Below, in pieces: positions 59,901 to 64,000 of a DNA stretch of 64,000 nucleotides. The notes beneath the pieces are model-generated. The model ran no database searches, was not told the origin of the DNA, and worked only from the letters and a program-made list of their open reading frames with translations. The stretch is from positions 39,732,799 through 39,796,798 of the forward strand of contig NC_134982.1 of assembly GCF_965638725.1 (NCBI RefSeq). Reading direction: 5' to 3'. The stretch is from Aptenodytes patagonicus. Taxonomy: Eukaryota; Chordata; Aves; Sphenisciformes; Spheniscidae. The translations under genes were made by a program, and so were the position numbers. The first letter of the stretch is position 1, and each line of letters begins with the position of its first letter.

Positions 59901-62900
59901 GGCCCAACCCTCGCACAGCATCTTCTGTGTTACATCAAGAGACCTGCCAAGTCACCTGTTCAGCTTTGCTGATATTAACCAAACTATGCTGCCACTGAAT
60001 ATAGGTGGACTTCTGCTGAGATATTATATCTGTATTATGAACTTGCTGCAAAATCAGGGATGTCCACATCTGAAGGTTTTTTTTTTTTGTTTTATTATTA
60101 AAATATGAGTCTGGCTGGGATATATGGACCTGAATGTTTGTCTTTGCGTAGAGCTGGGGTTCAGCTGCTAATTTTATTATGAATACTTGGTTTAGTAAGT
60201 TTATGATTTTTTTTTAATCTTATCCATGTTTATGTTTCCAGAACAGCTTGTTCAATATTAACTATCCTGGAAATTTTTGTGGGGGCATTCAGACTCACCA
60301 GGATATCCAAGGCTTTCCTAATATGTTTCATTACAGAGATGTCGTTCTCTAGCATAGGTAGTCATTTGCAAAAATGGTGAAGAGATGTAAAGTTCAACAA
60401 AGTTAGGAAAGAAACATTCTGTATTTCACATTGGTGTAAATGTGTATGCAAGTGTTTAGGCACAGATACACTAGGTCAGAAATAAAATCAAACCTGTAGG
60501 AATCTCCAAAGGACAACAGGAACAGGCAAAGCAATGTGAAATTTTTACAGATTAATGGTTTAGATTGAGTCTCATCATAAAGCAGTGATTGCTTAGCCTC
60601 TATCTTAGAGGTTAGCAATGATATATACATCCATTTTTTCATTTTTGCTCATTACAGAACTTCTTTTCAGATCTGTGTTTCTGTCAGTCTGTCTCTAGAC
60701 AGATCCAGATGGGATTTTAGCCAAGTCAAGACCACTTCTTTTAATACCTTTGCACGTTTGATTGTGAATGCACTCCTGACACATTTCAGGGCAGTGTTTG
60801 CAGATTCCTTCAGAGGCAAAATGCTTCTCTGAACAGGTAGGTTTACATTTCCACTGCTCCAGAAGCAACGGACTTTTACAGGACAGGCATTTGGTTGCAC
60901 TTCCCATGCATGTCTTACAGGATCCACTGCATTCCTTGCAAGTCTCAGAATCATTAAAATATCCCCTATTGAATGAAAACAAACACAAAGCAAACTGCCA
61001 GTCAATGTATAGTTATCAAACAGTCCAGACTATAAGAATTATGAGTATATATGAGACTTTCCCAGCACACACATTTCAGTGGAGCAAACAGGTTTCTTAC
61101 ACAATTTGTTGCCTATCCTCCACTTACATCCCTTCTGTCTGTGAGCAGAAAATGTGCATGGTTAGTGCTATGAAGGGAGTCTGGCCTTCCTTTGTTCTTG
61201 TACCTACTCTAAGGGATGTTGGACTTTCTTTCTTGCTCATTTCTTGATTTTCCTCTTATATAAGATAGGAAGATCTATAATGTTTGGGAGAAGAAAGATG
61301 CAATCTCTAGTCTTGCACAGCAGACCCTCAACAGTGATATCAGGGAAAGACAGAATTCTAAGTATAACCTCGGTGGCCCTAGAGGGGAGAAAGAGAAGAG
61401 AAAACCCTGGAAGTGTGAAGGCTGGGAAGAATAAGGGGGGGCTGGGATTAAAAAAACCCTACAAAACCAGGATGCTTAACTAGTACCCATGTTTAGTGAC
61501 AGCAATCTAGAGAAAGTGAAGAGGGAGCATGTTTTACTGGTATCTGTGGTGTGAGAGCAACTGTAGACAACCATGGCTGGGACTATTAGTCATAAAGAAA
61601 ATGTAGGAAAAAATTGCACCTATATTTCAGGAGAAGAGGGATAAAAGGAGAGGCGGAATGCAATCCAATCTGCCTACACTCTCAAACCCAAAATGTTAGA
61701 AGGTTAAAGGACAAGCAAGTCCACGTTTTGAGATGATTGCTAATCATATGTATACAGCCATTGATGAAAACTAAGGAGGAGGTTGACATAGAAAGTAGTC
61801 TCAGAACGTGTACTTCACGTTAACAAGCTCATTCTTCCCTGCAGAGGGTGCTTCTCTTTTCCTTCTTGGACAGGATCTTTTCAAAGAAAGGCTGAGGAGA
61901 TGCATTAGGAGCAAGGTTAGTGAAAAGATAAGAAGAGCTGTGCCTGCCATCTATTCTCGTCTTTTTTTTTTTCTCCTAACCTTTGTCATGATCCTGCATC
62001 TATTTCTCACAGTCCTGTCTTCTTCTCTTGTTCCAGTCTTGAGTACTCTGCTAGCCCAGTCATTCAAAATCCTCTGTCAGAAATTATCAGTGCAGCAAGT
62101 CAACCCTTTCCATCCCCTACAGCATATCCCAAAACTCAAAAAAAACCTAAAAAACCCCTCATATAATCCTCTGCTCCAGTGGAGAGTAGTTATGCCTCAA
62201 GAACTTTGCCTCAGAGGCTGAAACCAGAGTTTAACTCTGGTGGACTTTGCTGAATGATGTCTGGGAAGCCATTATTTATACTCTGGAATTTGGAAAAAAG
62301 GGGGATAATAACAGCTGAAAAGACTAGTGAGATATGAAAAGGTTTAATTTTGTTATACTGACCCTGTGTGGGATGTGGGGAATGAGTACTAAGAACAAAC
62401 ATATTAATGCCAAAACATTATCTTTGCATGTATGCCACAATTTCTGATATTAAAAGTTGTTTCTGGACTGCAATAGGCTTTAGTGCAATTACTTTGCATT
62501 TACTGTAACATTTGATGATCAGAATCTGTTCCACTGGCCCTTACTGACTTATTTGACAAAGTTAGCAGGAAAGTACTGCCAGGGAATTTGTACTGATGGT
62601 AAGAAAATCAGGAGCTGCACATTTTTCTAAAGAAAAAGGTTAACCAAGCAAGATTTTCATACTGCATAGCACAGATTTTATCTGTATATACAGGTATGAT
62701 GAATGCTGATGAAAAAAGCACAGAAACAGGAGAACCTGATCTACTCAAGTGCCTGATCTAATATCCATCGCAGTCAAATGGGAATCTTTCTTTTTGAATT
62801 CCATTTATTACAGGAAAAAGTAAAGAATATAAGCCAAAGAGAGAAATACATCACTAAGTACTATATTTCCATATCAGGACTCTGATACATCCACTTTCTG

Positions 62901-64000
62901 GGTTCACACCCTGCTCTGTACTACTTTGAGGAAGGAACAAGTTAGGAGAATGACTAGAGGCTTATTTTCAGTCACCATAAAGAACCGTCCTGAAGTACCA
63001 TGGTCCTATTGAAGTCAATGGGAGCTGTACCATCCGTCATAGGATTTCATGCCTATTTTCACTTTTGATTTTTCACTTTTTCTCTAAGCAAGAGAAAATG
63101 CTGTTTATTCAGGCCAGCTGAAAATGGCTTTTATCTTGTGGTAGTTTCTGGTAGCCTAGGTTACATTAAGGTCTCTATTGAAAGGTTTGTAATGGATCTG
63201 AACTTTAAAGAGAAGGAGCACAGTGAGAAAATAAGGAGCAGTTATCCAACAGGAGTTACTTACTCAGGGCATTCCTGTAAACATCTGCCTTTGTGGAGGA
63301 AGAGCGGCTGGTCCTGTTCAGCCTGACACTTCTGACAGTGCCAGTGGTCGGAGCACACCTCACAGCCATCCATGCACATCTCGCACTTTCCACTTGCAAC
63401 ATTGCCAAAAGTTTTTTGCGGGCACAGAGAAACACAGGTATCATGGAAAAGAAATTTTCCTGGCAAAAGAGCAACCCCGGTGGGGAAAGGTACCAATTAG
63501 AAGTGTATTTAAAGGATTCCTGCCTTGGATGGCTATAAAAAAAGCTTTCAACTTCCTCGAAATTTAACTTTTTGATACTTAAAAACATGGATAAAACATT
63601 CTTTAAGCCATTTCCCAAAGTAGTTTGCTCAACCTTCACTGAAATATAAGGTTAGAAGGAATCATCAGGATTATCTAGTATATCTTCCTGAATAAATTCC
63701 TATTCAGTAATTCCTGCGTCATGTCTACAGCTTTTCATTGAAAAGAAAGAAAAGGAATAACATCCACCTAACAATTTTTTTACCTGTATTGCCAAGGGCA
63801 TGTGCTTACTTCCTAGCTGATGCCTGACTTCAGCTGGCAATTATCTGATTACCTGCCTATGCTTTAAGCTGTCAAAGAACTTTCTAGTGACCATTGATGA
63901 AAATATTCCCTGGAAGTGTGTAGGATACAGAATATTTTAGCCTCTTGCAAAACTTACCCAAAGAAGCTGAAGTCTCTTACCTTCTGGACACGAAGTACAT
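50502..64000 (-). CDS. PCSK5: PCSK5, 3' half, long membrane-bound isoform (ten exons seen)
   Basis: PCSK5 is a subtilisin-like proprotein convertase of the secretory pathway. The long isoform adds a large Cys-rich domain, one membrane span and a cytoplasmic tail that sorts it through the trans-Golgi. The exons here, in transcript order, are 63981-64000 (partial), 63264-63459, 60748-60965, 59479-59715, 58757-58987, 57004-57181, 55581-55798, 53267-53382, 51491-51677 and 50502-50905. Every junction keeps phase, giving 667 codons and a stop with no interruption. The catalytic, prodomain and P domains lie outside, to the right. Repeated C-x2-C-x3-C-x2-C furin-type repeats fill nine exons. Identity rests on the tail (YMGQDGTVYRKFKYGLL) and the CVWSY / CERC repeats. 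It is convergent with RFK, as in other amniotes. Exons are 1.5-3 kb apart, typical for this gene. Confidence 0.93.
51491..51677 (-). CDS. PCSK5: PCSK5 Cys-rich exon (penultimate)
   Basis: The acceptor is chosen at ctgtgtctgaag/GAG because it matches the phase-0 end of the previous exon and starts EDEPKCERCDSSC, as the family does. The exon reads CTECKGPGPLNCTICPA and a CC..ECCDC cluster, and ends Q/G before GTAGGA. Open sequence continues upstream to 51758, but that part looks intronic. Confidence 0.88.
53267..53382 (-). CDS. PCSK5: PCSK5 Cys-rich exon (short, 116 bp)
   Basis: The acceptor is tgcctttctag and the donor is GAG/GTACCT. It encodes KGAFSCTSCVWSYSLLSG, then CNSDCFVGEYKVQETPGQE. 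CVWSY and the SDC.VGEY string are diagnostic of PCSK5. Phases match the exons on both sides. It is too short and start-less to show up as an ATG ORF. Confidence 0.92.
54425..54500 (-). repeat. LTR scrap next to a short perfect palindrome
   Basis: 54425-54451 matches the last 27 bp of the family LTR in minus orientation (TGTTGTGGTTTAACCTCAAG). Fifteen bases on, 54466-54479 and 54484-54497 form a perfect 14-bp inverted repeat around a 4-base loop (core GAAGCCACCTTCA). It lies in the PCSK5 intron between exons 53267-53382 and 55581-55798. Confidence 0.75.
55581..55798 (-). CDS. PCSK5: PCSK5 Cys-rich exon
   Basis: The acceptor is ctatttcag and the donor is G/GTAAAAGC. It reads YFAQNSTGSCERCHKGCKEC, then GPQPTDCLFC, CVSSCPEYYYE and CERCHPSCRTCEG, giving two furin-type Cys repeats with an N-x-S/T sequon (NST). 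Its first base completes the Gly codon left by the 57004-57181 exon. Confidence 0.93.
57004..57181 (-). CDS. PCSK5: PCSK5 Cys-rich exon
   Basis: The acceptor is tgtctgtgcag and the donor is GG/GTAAGG. It encodes TTCVETCPAGYYVDSDERQC, then CHSACVTCTG and CLSCKPGWYRLGKGCINQCPAG. All expected cysteines of the repeats are in place. Confidence 0.92.
58757..58987 (-). CDS. PCSK5: PCSK5 Cys-rich exon
   Basis: The acceptor is tccatttcag and the donor is A/GTAAGT. It reads CNRTCQTCSSSTACLTCRNG, then a CSRTEYYVEKTQTC segment and CHKKCFHCSGPTEHQCISC. It contains the glycosylation sequon NRT and is entirely open in phase with its neighbours. Confidence 0.92.
59479..59715 (-). CDS. PCSK5: PCSK5 Cys-rich exon with non-consensus donor
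   Basis: The acceptor is gttctctgtag. It reads CMHEFFLHEGKCVQDCPSHF, then CHADCKDCDGPDSDDCTEC and CPEGTYYEEATKDCQ. The donor that keeps frame with the next exon is CAAG/GTTGGC, weaker than its neighbours. Reading through would reach a stop within about 12 codons. Confidence 0.9.
60748..60965 (-). CDS. PCSK5: PCSK5 Cys-rich exon
   Basis: The acceptor is cattcaatag and the donor is G/GTATTA. It reads GYFNDSETCKECSGSCKTC, then CLSCKSPLLLEQWKC and CPEMCQECIHNQTC. It has sequons NDS and NQT. The frame joins both flanking exons. Confidence 0.92.
63264..63459 (-). CDS. PCSK5: PCSK5 Cys-rich exon
   Basis: The acceptor is cttttgccag and the donor is GA/GTAAGT. It reads KFLFHDTCVSLCPQKTFG, then CEMCMDGCEVCSDHWHCQKC and GRCLQECPE. 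Its first two bases complete the Gly codon begun by the partial exon at the window edge. Confidence 0.92.
63981..64000 (-). CDS. PCSK5: PCSK5 exon, 3' end only (cut by window edge)
   Basis: Only 20 bases remain before the donor G/GTAAGAG. In the phase needed by the next exon they read CTSCPE plus the first base of Gly, a standard end of a furin-type repeat. The rest of the exon lies beyond 64000. Confidence 0.8.

Overview
This is vertebrate, almost certainly avian, DNA. It carries several CR1 LINEs with the bird-type 3' end, LTRs of an avian ERV-L-like family, and two protein-coding loci in convergent orientation: RFK (riboflavin kinase, + strand) and the 3' half of PCSK5 (proprotein convertase 5, long membrane-bound isoform, - strand). 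RFK and PCSK5 are neighbours on the avian Z chromosome (the block matching human 9q21), so the window is probably sex-chromosome sequence. Whether it is Z, a W gametolog or a duplicated copy cannot be told from the sequence alone.

Layout. 1-25 kb: gene-poor DNA holding two degraded CR1 copies (621-1915, - strand; 14092-15833, + strand), a long (TTCC)n tract (6314-6536), a widely spaced inverted repeat (8698-9383) and an exon-like fragment near 13.5-13.8 kb. 24.7-25.9 kb: CpG island over the RFK first exon. 25.4-30.2 kb: RFK with four coding exons. Exons 1, 2 and 4 are open and all splice sites are present, but exon 3 has two in-frame stop codons, so this copy cannot encode full-length riboflavin kinase. 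A CR1 lies in its intron 3, and an old solo LTR starts 91 bp after its stop codon. 32.6-40.2 kb: a young provirus, with gag and pro-pol open on the - strand, a tRNA-Lys1,2-type primer site, and two 544-bp LTR copies that I read as identical. The LTRs are INVERTED relative to each other: the 3' LTR is flipped end for end. 44.5-45.0 kb: a truncated LTR of the same family. 47.5-48.96 kb: a young 5'-truncated CR1 with an open reverse-transcriptase ORF. 50.5-64.0 kb: ten PCSK5 exons (the most upstream one cut by the window edge), with compatible phases and no stop, encoding Cys-rich repeats, a transmembrane segment and an acidic cytoplasmic tail.

How it fits together. PCSK5 looks intact and constrained while the adjacent RFK copy is broken. 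That contrast fits a partly degenerated gametolog, a duplicate, or lineage-specific RFK loss. The provirus between them cannot replicate normally because its second LTR faces the wrong way. Its two LTR promoters instead point inward at each other across gag-pol, which could give overlapping sense and antisense RNA. These are readings by eye; no alignment or search was run.
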